NCBI GenBank assembly: GCA_947683625.1
Contig: CANTUR010001425.1
Location: 62,001-126,000 of the forward strand
Direction of reading: 5' to 3'
Length of the DNA: 64,000 bases
Source of the DNA: Mallotus nudiflorus
Lineage: Eukaryota; Streptophyta; Magnoliopsida; Malpighiales; Euphorbiaceae
Each line of letters opens with the position of its first letter. Within the stretch, counting starts at the first letter, position 1. This document shows positions 8,999-22,357 of this stretch, one piece after another. Under the pieces are notes generated by a model, which was not told where the DNA came from, did not search any database, and was given only the letters and a program-made list of their open reading frames with translations. Both the position numbers and the translations under genes were made by a program.

Positions 8999-11900
8999 CC
9001 ATGGATTTGATAGAGTGGGCTTGGCCACTTGGGTTTCAAATGGACGTTCGTGGTGGCATCGGTTGACCCACGGGCCTCATAATATATCAAATATAAGCTG
9101 ACTCAGACGGCTATAGTGCGGGCTATAAAGACCATCTATAACGATTTGTCTTTGGGCCTAAAAACCCATGTGTAGGCCCATGGATTTGATAGAGTGGGCT
9201 TGCGCACTTGGGCTTCAAATGGACGTTCGTGGCGGCATCGGTTGACCCACGGGGCCCATAATATATCAAATCAAAGCTGACTCAGAGGGCTATAACGGGC
9301 CGCTACACACTGGGTCTGTAGCGGGCCGTCCTTGGGCCCAAATTCCTTTGTTTTGGGGCCCGAAAACCACTATGTCGGCCCATGGATTTGATTGTGGGCT
9401 TGCGCACTTGGGCTTCAAATGGACGTTCGTGGCGGCATCGGTTGACCCACGGGGCCCATAATATATCAGATCGAAGCTGACTCAGAGGGCTACAGTGCGG
9501 GCTCTAAAGCCCATCTATAGCGATTTGTCTTTGGGCCCAAAATCCCATGTTTAGGCCCATGGATTTGATAGAGTGGGCTTGGGCAATTGGGCTTCAAATG
9601 GATGTTTGTGGCGGCATCGGTAGACCCACGGGGCCCATAATATATCAGATCGAAGCTGACTCAGAGGGCTACAGTGCGGGCTCTAAAGCCCATCTATAGC
9701 GATTTGTCTTTGGGCCCAAAATCCCATGTTTAGGCCCATGGATTTGATAGAGTAGGCCTGGGCACTTGGGCTTCAAATGGATGTTCGTGGCGGCATCGGT
9801 TGACCCACGGGGCCCATAATATATCAGATCGAAGCTGACTCAGAGGGCTACAGTACGGGCTCTAAAGCCCATCTGTAGCGATTTGTCTTTGGGCCCAAAA
9901 ACCCATGTTTAGGCCCATGGATTTGATAGAGTGGGCTTGGGCACTTGGGCTTCAGATGGACGTTCGTGGTGGCATCGGTTGACCCACGGGGCCCATAATA
10001 TATCAAATATAAGCTGACTCAGATGGCTATAGTGCGGGCTATAAAGCCCATCTATAACGATTTGTCTTTGGGCCTAAAAACCCATGTGTAGGCCTATGGA
10101 TTTGATTGTGGGCTTGCGCACTTGGGCTTCAAATGGACGTTCGTGGCGGCATCGGTTGACCCACGGGGCCCATAATATATCAGATCGAAGCTGACTCAGA
10201 GGGCTATAGTGCGGGCTCTAAAGCCCATCTATAGCGATTTGTCTTTGGGCCCAAAATCCTATGTTTAGGCCCATGGATTTGATAGAGTGGGCTTGGGCAA
10301 TTGGGCTTCAAATGGATGTTCGTGGCGGCATCGGTTGACCCACGGGGCCCATAATATATCAGATCGAAGCTGACTCAGAGGGCTATAGTGCGGGCTCTAA
10401 AGCCCATCTAGAGCGATTTGTCTTTGGGCCCAAAAACCCATGTTTAGGCCCATGGATTTGATAGAGTGGGCTTGGGCACTTGGGCTTCAAATGGACGTTT
10501 GTGGTGGCATCGGTTGACCCACGGGGCCCATAATATATGAAATATAAGCTGACTCAGACGGCTATAGTGCGGGCCATAAAGCCCATCTATAACGATTTGT
10601 CTTTGGGCCTAAAAACCCATGTGTAGGCCCATGGATTTGATAGAGTGGGCTTGCGTACTTGGGCTTCAAATGGACGTTCGTGGCGGCATCGGTTGAACCA
10701 CGGGGCCCATAATATATCAGATCGAAGCTGACTCAGAGGGCTACAGTGCGGGCTCTAAAGCCCATCTATAGCGATTTGTCTTTGGGCCCAAAATCCCATG
10801 TTTAGGCCCATGGATTTGATAGAGTGGGCTTGGGCACTTGGGCTTCAAATGGATGTTCGTGGTGGCATCGGTTGACCCACGGGGCCCATAATATATCAGA
10901 TCGAAGCTGACTCAGTGGGCTACAGTGCGGGCTCTAAAGCCCATCTATAGCGATTTGTCTTTGGGCCCAAAAACCCATGTTTAGGCCCATGGATTTGATA
11001 GAGTGGGCTTGGGCACTTGGGCTTCAAATGGACGTTCGTGGTGGCAACGGTTGACCCACGGGGCCCATAATATATCAAATATAAGCTGACTCAGACGGCT
11101 ATAGTGCGGCCTATAAAGTCCATCTATAACGATTTGTCTTTGGGCCTAAAAACCCATGTGTAGGCCCATGGATTTGATAGAGTGGGCTTGCGCACTTGGG
11201 CATCAAATGGACGTTCGTGGCGGCATCGGTTGACCCATGGGGCCCATAATATATCAAATCGAAGCTGACTCAGAGGGCTATAACGGGCCGCTACAAACTG
11301 GGTCTGTAGCGGGCCGTCCTCGGGCCCAAATTCCTTTGTTTTGGGGCCCGAAAACCACTATGTCGGCCCATGGATTTGATTGTGGGCTTGCGCACTTGGG
11401 CTTCAAATGGACGTTCGTGGCGGCATCGGTTGACCCACGGGGCCCATAATATATCAGATCGAAGCTGACTCAGAGGGCTACAGTGCGGGCTCTAAAGCCC
11501 ATCTATAGCGATTTGTCTTTGGGCCCAAAATCCTATGTTTAGGCCCATGGATTTGATAGAGTGGGCTTGGGCAATTGGGCTTCAAATGGATGTTCGTGGC
11601 GGCATCGGTTGACCCACGGGGCCCATAATATATCAGATCGAAGCTGACTCAGAGGGCTACAGTGTGGGCTCTAAAGCCCATCTAGAGCGATTTGTCTTTG
11701 GGCCCAAAAACCCATGTTTAGGCCCATGGATTTGATAGAGTGGGCTTGGGCACTTGGGCTTCAAATGGACGTTCGTGGTGGCATCGGTTGACCCACGGGG
11801 CCCATAATATATCAAATATAAGCTAACTCAGACGGCTATAGTGCGGGCTATAAAGCCCATCTATAACGATTTGTCTTTGGGCCTAAAAACCCATGTGTAG

Positions 11901-14850
11901 GCCCATGGATTTGATAGAGTGGGCTTGCGCACTTGGGCTTCAAATGGACGTTCGTGGCGCCTTCGGTTGACCCACGGGGCCCATAATATATCAAATCGAA
12001 GCTGACTCAAAGGGCTATAACGGGCCGCTACAAACTATGTCTGTAGCGGGCCGTCCTCGGGCCCAAATTCCTTTGTTTTGGGGCCCGAAAACCACTATTT
12101 CGGCCCATGGATTTGATTGTGGGCTTGCGCACTTGGGCTTCAAATGGACGTTCGTGGCGGCATCGGTTGAACCACGGGGCCCATAATATATCAGATCGAA
12201 GCTGACTCAGAGGGCTACAGTGCGGGCTCTAAAGCCCATCTATAGCGATTTGTCTTTGGGCCCAAAATCCCATGTTTAGGCCCATGGATTTGATAGAGTG
12301 GGCTTGGGCACTTGGGCTTCAAATGGATGTTCGTGGCGGCATCGGTTGACCCACGGGGCCCATAATATATCAGATCGAAGCTGACTCAGAGGGCTACAGT
12401 GCGGGCTCTAAAGCTCATCTATAGCGATTTGTCTTTGGGCCCAAAAACCCATGTTTAGGCCCATGGATTTGATAGAGTGGGCTTGGGCACTTGGGCTTCA
12501 AATGGACGTTCGTGGTGGCAACGGTTGACCCACGGGGCCCATAATATATCAAATATAAGCTGACTCAGACGGCTATAGTGCGGGCTATAAAGCCCATCTA
12601 TAACGATTTGTCTTTGGGCCTAAAAACCCATGTGTAGGCCCATGGATTTGATAGAGTGGGCTTGCGCACTTGGGCTTCAAATGGACGTTCGTGGCGGCAT
12701 CGGTTGACCCACGGGGCCTATAATATATCAAATCGAAGCTGACTCAGAGGGCTATAACGGGCCGCAACAAACTGGGTCTGTAGCGGGCCGTCCTCGGGCC
12801 CAAATTTATTTGTTTTGGGGCCCGAAAACCACTATGTCGGCGCATGGATTTGATTGTGGGCTTGCGCACTTGGGCTTCAAATGGACGTTCGTGGCGGCAT
12901 CGGTTGACCCACGGGGCCCATAATATATCAGATCGAAGCTGACTCAGAGGGCTACAGTGCGGGCTCTAAAGCCCATCTATAGCGATTTGTCTTTGGGCCC
13001 AAAATCCCATGTTTAGGCCCATGGATTTGATAGAGTGGGCTTGGGCAATTGGGCTTCAAATGGATGTTCGTGGCGGCATCGGTTGACCCACGGGGCCCAT
13101 AATATTTCAGATCGAAGCTGACTCAGAGGGCTACAGTGCGGGCTCTAAAGCCCATCTAGAGCGATTTGTCTTTGGGCCTAAAAACCCATGTTTAGGCCCA
13201 TGGATTTGATAGAGTGGGCTTGGGCACTTGGGCTTCAAATGGACGTTCGTGGTGGCATCGGTTGACCCACGGGGCCCTTAATATATCAAATATAAGCTGA
13301 CTCAGAAGGCTATAGTGCGGGCTATAAAGCCCATCTATAACGATTTGTCTTTGGGCCTAAAAACCCATGTGTAGGCCCATGGATTTGATAGAGTGGGCTT
13401 GCGCACTTGGGCTTCAAATGGACGTTCGTGGCGCCTTCGGTTGTCCCACGGGGCACATAATATATCAAATCGAAGCTGACTCAGAGGGCTATAACAGGCC
13501 GCTACAAACTGTGTCTGTAGCGGGCCGTCCTCGGGCCCAAATTCCTTTGTTTTGGGGCCCGAAAACCACTATTTCGGCCCATGGATTTGATTGTGGGCTT
13601 GCGCACTTGGGCTTCAAATGGACGTTCGTGGCGGCATCGGTTGAACCACGGGGCCCATAATATATCAGATCGAAGCTGACTCAGAGGGCTACAGTGCGGG
13701 CTCTAAAGCCCATCTATAGCGATTTGTCTTTGGGCCCAAAATCCCATGTTTAGGTCCATGGATTTGATAGAGTGGGCTTGGGCACTTGGGCTTCAAATGG
13801 ATGTTCGTGGCGGCATCGGTTGACCCACGGGGCCCATAATATATCAGATCGAAGCTGACTCAGAGGGCTACAGTGCGGGCTCTAAAGCCCATCTATAGCG
13901 ATTTGTCTTTGGGCCCAAAAACCCATGTTTAGGCCCATGGATTTGATAGAGTGGGCTTGGGCACTTGGGCTTCAAATGGACGTTCGTGGTGGCAACGGTT
14001 GACCCACGGGGCCCATAATATATCAAATATAAGCTGACTCAGACGGCTATAGTGCGGCCTATAAAGTCCATCTATAACGATTTGTCTTTGGGCCTAAAAA
14101 CCCATGTGTAGGCCCATGGATTTGATAGAGTGGGCTTGCGCACTTGGGCTTCAAATGGACGTTCGTGGCGGCATCGGTTGACCCACGGGGCCCATAATAT
14201 ATCAAATCAAAGCTGACTCAGAGGGCTATAACGGGCCGCTACACACTGGGTCTGTAGCGGGCCGTCCTCGGGCCCAAATTCCTTTGTTTTGGGGCCCGAA
14301 AACCACTATGTCGGCCCATGGATTTGATTGTGGGCTTGCGCACTTGGGCTTCAAATGGACGTTCGTGGCGGCATCGGTTGACCCACGGGGCCCATAATAT
14401 ATCAGATCGAAGCTGACTCAGAGGGCTACAGTGCGGGCTCCAAAGCCCATCTATAGCGATTTGTCTTTGGGCCCAAAATCCTATGTTTAGGCCCATGGAT
14501 TTGATAGAGTGGGCTTGGGCAATTGGGCTTCAAATGGATGTTTGTGGCGGCATCGGTAGACCCACGGGGCCCATAATATATCAGATCGAAGCTGACTCAG
14601 AGGGCTACAGTGCGGGCTCTAAAGCCCATCTATAGCGATTTGTCTTTGGGCCCAAAATCCCATGTTTAGGCCCATGGATTTGATAGAGTGGGCTTGGGCA
14701 CTTGGGCTTCAAATGGATGTTCGTGGCGGCATCGGTTGACCCACGGGGCCCATAATATATCAGATCGAAGCTGACTCAGAGGGCTCCAGTGCGGGCTCTA
14801 AAGCCCATCTATAGCGATTTGTCTTTGGGCCCAAAAACCCATGTTTAGGC
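8999..14850 (+). repeat. 5852-bp 32-mer HOR, first copy
   Basis: Starts: gamma 8999, delta 9178, alpha 9380, beta 9557, beta 9736, gamma 9915, alpha 10094, beta 10271, gamma 10450, delta/alpha 10629, beta 10808, gamma 10987, delta 11166, alpha 11368, beta 11545, gamma 11724, delta 11903, alpha 12105, beta 12282, gamma 12461, delta 12640, alpha 12842, beta 13019, gamma 13198, delta 13377, alpha 13579, beta 13756, gamma 13935, delta 14114, alpha 14316, beta 14493, beta 14672. Includes the delta-less module seen at 1 and 2747, two beta-beta doublets and one delta/alpha hybrid. It repeats from 14851. Confidence 0.88.
10629..10807 (+). repeat. Delta/alpha hybrid monomer (179 bp)
   Basis: The first ~90 bp are delta (GATAGAGTGGGCTTGCG) and the rest is alpha (CAGATCGAAGC, GGGCTCTAAAGCCC, AAAATCCC). 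Delta's distinctive 3' half and the alpha start are missing. Others of this class are 16481-16659 (HOR copy of this one), 20704-20882 and 35253-35431. The switch lies inside the zone shared by both types, so the exact crossover cannot be placed. Confidence 0.87.
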
Positions 14851-17800
14851 CCATGGATTTGATAGAGTGGGCTTGGCCACTTGGGTTTCAAATGGACGTT
14901 CGTGGTGGCATCGGTTGACCCACGGGCCTCATAATATATCAAATATAAGCTGACTCAGACGGCTATAGTGCGGGCTATAAAGCCCATCTATAACGATTTG
15001 TCTTTGGGCCTAAAAACCCATGTGTAGGCCCATGGATTTGATAGAGTGGGCTTGCGCACTTGGGCTTCAAATGGACGTTCGTGGCGGCATCGGTTGACCC
15101 ACGGGGCCCATAATATATCAAATCAAAGCTGACTCAGAGGGCTATAACGGGCCGCTACACACTGGGTCTGTAGCGGGCCGTCCTCGGGCCCAAATTCCTT
15201 TGTTTTGGGGCCCGAAAACCACTATGTCGGCCCATGGATTTGATTGTGGGCTTGCGCACTTGGGCTTCAAATGGACGTTCGTGGCGGCATCGGTTGACCC
15301 ACGGGGCCCATAATATATCAGATCGAAGCTGACTCAGAGGGCTACAGTGCGGGCTCTAAAGCCCATCTATAGCGATTTGTCTTTGGGCCCAAAATCCCAT
15401 GTTTAGGCCCATGGATTTGATAGAGTGGGCTTGGACAATTGGGCTTCAAATGGATGTTTGTGGCGGCATCGGTAGACCCACGGGGCCCATAATATATCAG
15501 ATCGAAGCTGACTCAGAGGGCTACAGTGCGGGCTCTAAAGCCCATCTATAGCGATTTGTCTTTGGGCCCAAAATCCCATGTTTAGGCCCATGGATTTGAT
15601 AGAGTAGGCCTGGGTACTTGGGCTTCAAATGGATGTTCGTGGCGGCATCGGTTGACCCACGGGGCCCATAATATATCAGATCGAAGCTGACTCAGAGGGC
15701 TACAGTACGGGCTCTAAAGCCCATCTGTAGCGATTTCTCTTTGGGCCCAAAAACCCATGTTTAGGCCCATGGATTTGATAGAGTGGGCTTGGGCACTTGG
15801 GCTTCAGATGGACGTTCGTGGTGGCATCGGTTGACCCACGGGGCCCATAATATATCAAATATAAGCTGACTCAGATGGCTATAGTGCGGGCTATAAAGCC
15901 CATCTATAACGATTTGTCTTTGGGCCTAAAAACCCATGTGTAGGCCTATGGATTTGATTGTGGGCTTGCGCACTTGGGCTTCAAATGGACGTTCGTGGCG
16001 GCATCGGTTGACCCACGGGGCCCATAATATATCAGATCGAAGCTGACTCAGAGGGCTATAGTGCGGGCTCTAAAGCCCATCTATAGCGATTTGTCTTTGG
16101 GCCCAAAATCCTATGTTTAGGCCCATGGATTTGATAGAGTGGGCTTGGGCAATTGGGCTTCAAATGGATGTTCGTGGCGGCATCGGTTGACCCACGGGGC
16201 CCATAATATATCAGATCGAAGCTGACTCAGAGGGCTATAGTGCGGGCTCTAAAGCCCATCTAGAGCGATTTGTCTTTGGGCCCAAAAACCCATGTTTAGG
16301 CCCATGGATTTGATAGAGTGGGCTTGGGCACTTGGGCTTCAAATGGACGTTCGTGGTGGCATCGGTTGACCCACGGGGCCCATAATATATGAAATATAAG
16401 CTGACTCAGACGGCTATAGTGCGGGCCATAAAGCCCATCTATAACGATTTGTCTTTGGGCCGAAAAACCCATGTGTAGGCCCATGGATTTGATAGAGTGG
16501 GCTTGCGTACTTGGGCTTCAAATGGACGTTCGTGGCGGCATCGGTTGAACCACGGGGCCCATAATATATCAGATCGAAGCTGACACAGAGGGCTACAGTG
16601 CGGGCTCTAAAGCCCATCTATAGCGATTTGTCTTTGGGCCCAAAATCCCATGTTTAGGCCCATGGATTTGATAGAGTGGGCTTGGGCACTTGGGCTTCAA
16701 ATGGATGTTCGTGGTGGCATCGGTTGACCCACGGGGCCCATAATATATCAGATCGAAGCTGACTCAGTGGGCTACAGTGCGGGCTCTAAAGCCCATCTAT
16801 AGCGATTTTTCTTTGGGCCCAAAAACCCATGTTTAGGCCCATGGATTTGATAGAGTGGGCTTGGGCACTTGGGCTTCAAATGGACGTTCGTGGTGGCAAC
16901 GGTTGACCCACGGGGCCCATAATATATCAAATATAAGCTGACTCAGACGGCTATAGTGCGGCCTATAAAGTCCATCTATAACGATTTGTCTTTGGGCCTA
17001 AAAACCCATGTGTAGGCCCATGGATTTGATAGAGTGGGCTTGCGCACTTGGGCTTCAAATGGACGTTCGTGGCGGCATCGGTTGACCCACGGGGCCCATA
17101 ATATATCAAATCGAAGCTGACTCAGAGGGCTATAACGGGCCGCTACAAACTGGGTCTGTAGCAAGCCGTCCTCGGGCCCAAATTCCTTTGTTTTGGGGCC
17201 CGAAAACCACTATGTCGGCCCATGGATTTGATTGTGGGCTTGCAAACTTGGGCTTCAAATGGACGTTCGTGGCGGCATCGGTTGACCCACGGGGCCCATA
17301 ATATATCAGATCGAAGCTGACTCAGAGGGCTACAGTGCGGGCTCTAAAGCCCATCTATAGCGATTTGTCTTTGGGCCCAAAATCCTATGTTTAGGCCCAT
17401 GGATTTGATAGAGTGGGCTTGGGCAATTGGGCTTCAAATGGATGTTCGTGGCGGCATCGGTTGACCCACGGGGCCCATAATATATCAGATCGAAGCTAAC
17501 TCAGAGGGCTACAGTGTGGGCTCTAAAGCCCATCTAGAGCGATTTGTCTTTGGGCCCAAAAACCCATGTTTAGGCCCATGGATTTGATAGAGTGGGCTTG
17601 GGCACTTGGGCTTCAAATGGACGTTCGTGGTGGCATCGGTTGACCCACGGGGCCCATAATATATCAAATATAAGCTAACTCAGACGGCTATAGTGCGGGC
17701 TATAAAGCCCATCTATAACGATTTGTCTTTGGGCCTAAAAACCCATGTGTAGGCCCATGGATTTGATAGAGTGGGCTTGCGCACTTGGGCTTCAAATGGA

Positions 17801-19787
17801 CGTTCGTGGCGCCTTCGGTTGACCCACGGGGCCCATAATATATCAAATCGAAGCTGACTCAAAGGGCTATAACGGGCCGCTACAAACTATGTCTGTAGCG
17901 GGCCGTCCTCGGGCCCAAATTCCTTTGTTTTGGGGCCCGAAAACCACTATTTCGGCCCATGGATTTGATTGTGGGCTTGCGCACTTTGGGCTTCAAATGG
18001 ACGTTCGTGGCGGCATCGGTTGAACCACGGGGCCCATAATATATCAGATCGAAGCTGACTCAGAGGGCTACAGTACGGGCTCTAAAGCCCATCTATAGCG
18101 ATTTGTCTTTGGGCCCAAAATCCCATGTTTAGGCCCATGGATTTGATAGAGTGGGCTTGGGCACTTGGGCTTCAAATGGATGTTCGTGGCGGCATCGGTT
18201 GACCCACGGGGCCCATAATATATCAGATCGAAGCTGACTCAGAGGGCTACAGTGCGGGCTCTAAAGCTCATCTATAGCGATTTGTCTTTGGGCCCAAAAA
18301 CCCATGTTTAGGCCCATGGATTTGATAGAGTGGGCTTGGGCACTTGGGCTTCAAATGGACGTTCGTGGTGGCAACGGTTGACCCACGGGGCCCATAATAT
18401 ATCAAATATAAGCTGACTCAGACGGCTATAGTGCGGGCTATAAAGCCCATCTATAACGATTTGTCTTTGGGCCTAAAAACCCATGTGTAGGCCCATGGAT
18501 TTGATAGAGTGGGCTTGCGCACTTGGGCTTCAAATGGACGTTCGTGGCGGCATCGGTTGACCCACGGGGCCTATAATATATCAAATCGAAGCTGACTCAG
18601 AGGGCTATAACGGGCCGCAACAAACTGGGTCTGTAGCGGGCCGTCCTCGGGCCCAAATTTATTTGTTTTGGGGCCCGAAAACCACTATGTCGGCGCATGG
18701 ATTTGATTATGGGCTTGCGCACTTGGGCTTCAAATGGACGTTCGTGGCGGCATCGGTTGACCCACGGGGCCCATAATATATCAGATCGAAGCTGACTCAG
18801 AGGGCTACAGTGCGGGCTCTAAAGCCCATCTATAGCGATTTGTCTTTGGGCCCAAAATCCCATGTTTAGGCCCATGGATTTGATAGAGTGGGCTTGGGCA
18901 ATTGGGCTTCAAATGGATGTTCGTGGCGGCATCGGTTGACCCACGGGGCCCATAATATATCAGATCGAAGCTGACTCAGAGGGCTACAGTGCGGGCTCTA
19001 AAGCCCATCTAGAGCGATTTGTCTTTGGGCCTAAAAACCCATGTTTAGGCCCATGGATTTGATAGAGTGGGCTTGGGCACTTGGGCTTCAAATGGACGTT
19101 CGTGGTGGCATCGGTTGACCCACGGGGCCCTTAATATATCAAATATAAGCTGACTCAGAAGGCTATAGTGCGGGCTATAAAGCCCATCTATAACGATTTG
19201 TCTTTGGGCCTAAAAACCCATGTGTAGGCCCATGGATTTGATAGAGTGGGCTTGCGCACTTGGGCTTCAAATGGACGTTCGTGGCGCCTTCGGTTGTCCC
19301 ACGGGGCCCATAATATATCAAATCGAAGCTGACTCAGAGGGCTATAACAGGCCGCTACAAACTGTGTCTGTAGCGGGCCGTCCTCGGGCCCAAATTCCTT
19401 TGTTTTGGGGCCCGAAAACCACTATTTCGGCCCATGGATTTGATTGTGGGCTTGCGCACTTGGGCTTCAAATGGACGTTCGTGGCGGCATCGGTTGAACC
19501 ACGGGGCCCATAATATATCAGATCGAAGCTGACTCAGAGGGCTACAGTACGGGCTCTAAAGCCCATCTATAGCGATTTGTCTTTGGGCCCAAAATCCCAT
19601 GTTTAGGTCCATGGATTTGATAGAGTGGGCTTGGGCACTTGGGCTTCAAATGGATGTTCGTGGCGGCATCGGTTGACCCACGGGGCCCATAATATAACAG
19701 ATCGAAGCTGACTCAGAGGGCTACAGTGCGGGCTCTAAAGCCCATCTATAGCGATTTGTCTTTGGGCCCAAAAACCCATGTTTAGGC
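14851..19787 (+). repeat. 5852-bp HOR, partial second copy (about 4.94 kb)
   Basis: Starts: gamma 14851, delta 15030, alpha 15232, beta 15409, beta 15588, gamma 15767, alpha 15946, beta 16123, gamma 16302, delta/alpha 16481, beta 16660, gamma 16839, delta 17018, alpha 17220, beta 17397, gamma 17576, delta 17755, alpha 17957, beta 18135, gamma 18314, delta 18493, alpha 18695, beta 18872, gamma 19051, delta 19230, alpha 19432, beta 19609. Offset is 5852 bp, becoming 5853 after an extra T in alpha 17957 (178 bp). Shared markers include CTTGCGTACTTGG in the hybrid, the GCATGG start at 12842/18695 and GGTCCATGG at 13756/19609. At gamma 19788 the match to 13935 breaks and a different sub-form appears. 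Confidence 0.88.
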
Positions 19788-22357
19788 CCATGGATTTGAT
19801 AGAGTGGGCTTGGGCACTTGGGCTTCAAATGGACGTTCGTGGTGGCATCGGTTGACCCACGGGGCCCATAATATATCAAAAATAAGCTGACTTAGATTGC
19901 TATAGTGCGGGCTATAAAGCCCATCTATAACGATTTGTCTTTGGGCCTAAAAACCCATGTGTAGGCCCATGGATTTGATAGAGTGGGCTTGCGCACTTGG
20001 GCTTCAAATGGACGTTCGTGGCGCCTTCGGTTGACCCACGGGGCCCATAATATATCAAATCGAAGCTGACTCAGAGGGCTATAACGGGCCGCTACACACT
20101 GGGTCTGTAGCGGGCCGTCCTCGGGCCCAAATTCCTTTGTTTTGGGGCCTGAAAACCACTATGTCGGCCCATGGATTTGATTGTGGGCTTGCGCACTTGG
20201 GCTTCAAATGGACGTTCGTGGCGGCATCGGTTGAACCACGGGGCCCATAATATATCAGATCGAAGCTGACTCAGAGGGCTACAGTGCGGGCTCTAAAGCC
20301 CATCTATAGCGATTTGTCTTTGGGCCCAAAATCCCATGTTTAGGTCCATGGATTTGATAGAGTGGGCTTGGGCACTTGGGCTTCAAATGGATGTTCGTGG
20401 CGGCATCGGTTGACCCACGGGGCCCATAATATATCAGATCGAAGCTGACTCAGAGGGCTACAGTGCGGGCTCTAAAGCCCATCTATAGCGATTTGTCTTT
20501 GGGCCCAAAAACCCATGTTTAGGCCCATGGATTTGATAGAGTGGGCTTGGGCACTTGGGCTTCAAATGGACGTTCGTGGTGGCAACGGTTGACCCACGGG
20601 GCCCATAATATATCAAATATAAGCTGACTCAGACGGCTATAGTGCGGGCTATAAAGTCCATCTATAACGATTTGTCTTTGGGCCTAAAAACCCATGTGTA
20701 GGCCCATGGATTTGATAGAGTGGGCTTGCGCACTTGGGCTTCAAATGGACGTTCGTGGCGGCATCGGTTGACCCACGGGGCCCATAATATATCAGATCGA
20801 AGCTGACTCAGAGGGCTACAGTACGGGCTCTAAAGCCCATCTATAGCGATTTGTCTTTGGGCCCAAAATCCCATGTTTAGGTCCATGGATTTGATAGAGT
20901 GGGCTTGGGCACTTGGGCTTCAAATGGATGTTCGTGGCGGCATCGGTTGACCCACGGGGCCCATAATATATCAGATCGAAGCTGACTCAGAGGGCTACAG
21001 TGCGGGCTCTAAAGCCCATCTATAGCGATTTGTCTTTGGGGCCCAAAAACCCATGTTTAGGCCCATGGATTTGATAGAGTGGGCTTGGGCACTTGGGCTT
21101 CAAATGGACGTTCGTGGTGGCATCGGTTGACCCACGGGGCCCATAATATATCAAAAATAAGCTGACTTAGATTGCTATAGTGCGGGCTATAAAGCCCATC
21201 TATAACGATTTGTCTTTGGGCCTAAAAACCCATGTGTAGGCCCATGGATTTGATAGAGTGGGCTTGCGCACTTGGGCTTCAAATGGACGTTCGTGGCGCC
21301 TTCGGTTGACCCACGGGGCCCATAATATATCAAATCGAAGCTGACTCAGAGGGCTATAATGGGCCGCTACACACTGGGTCTGTAGCGGGCCGTCCTCGGG
21401 CCCAAATTCCTTTGTTTTGGGGCCTGAAAACCACTATGTCGGCCCATGGATTTGATTGTGGGCTTGCGTACTTGGGCTTCAAATGGACGTTCGTGGCGGC
21501 ATCGGTTGAACCACGGGGCCCATAATATATCAGATCGAAGCTGACTCAGAGGGCTACAGTGCGGGCTCTAAAGCCCATCTATAGCGATTTGTCTTTGGGC
21601 CCAAAATCCCATGTTTAGGTCCATGGATTTGATAGAGTGGGCTTGGGCACTTGGGCTTCAAATGGATGTTCGTGGCGGCATCGGTTGACCCACGGGGCCC
21701 ATAATATATCAGATCGAAGCTGACTCAGAGGGCTACAGTGCGGGCTCTAAAGCCCATCTATAGCGATTTGTCTTTGGGCCCAAAAACCCATGTTTAGGCC
21801 CATGGATTTGATAGAGTGGGCTTGGGCACTTGGGCTTCAAATGGACGTTCGTGGTGGCAACGGTTGACCCACGGGGCCCATAATATATCAAATATAAGCT
21901 GACTCAGACGGCTATAGTGCGGGCTATAAAGTCCATCTATAACGATTTGTCTTTGGGCCTAAAAACCCATGTGTAGGCCCATGGATTTGATAGAGTGGGC
22001 TTGCGCACTTGGGCTTCAAATGGACGTTCGTGGCGGCATCGGTTGACCCACGGGGCCCATAATATATCAAATCAAAGCTGACTCAGAGGGCTATAACGGG
22101 CCGCTACACACTGGGTCTGTAGCGGGCCGTCCTCGGGCCCAAATTCCTTTGTTTTGGGGCCCGAAAACCACTATGTCGGCCCATGGATTTGATTGTGGGC
22201 TTGCGCACTTGGGCTTCAAATGGACGTTCGTGGCGGCATCGATTGACCCACGGGGCCCATAATATATCAGATCGAAGCTGACTCAGAGGGCTACAGTGCG
22301 GGCTCTAAAGCCCATCTATAGCGATTTGTCTTTGGGCCCAAAATCCCATGTTTAGGC
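19788..22357 (+). repeat. Tetramers with a 1275-bp local duplication
   Basis: Starts: gamma 19788, delta 19967, alpha 20169, beta 20346, gamma 20525, delta/alpha 20704, beta 20883, gamma 21063, delta 21242, alpha 21444, beta 21621, gamma 21800, delta 21979, alpha 22181. The string from gamma 19788 (marker CAAAAATAAGCTGACTTAG, also at 8262) repeats at 21063, offset 1275 bp. Beta 20883 is 180 bp because of one extra G in the TTTGGGGCCC run. The duplicated unit contains one delta/alpha hybrid. Confidence 0.87.
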
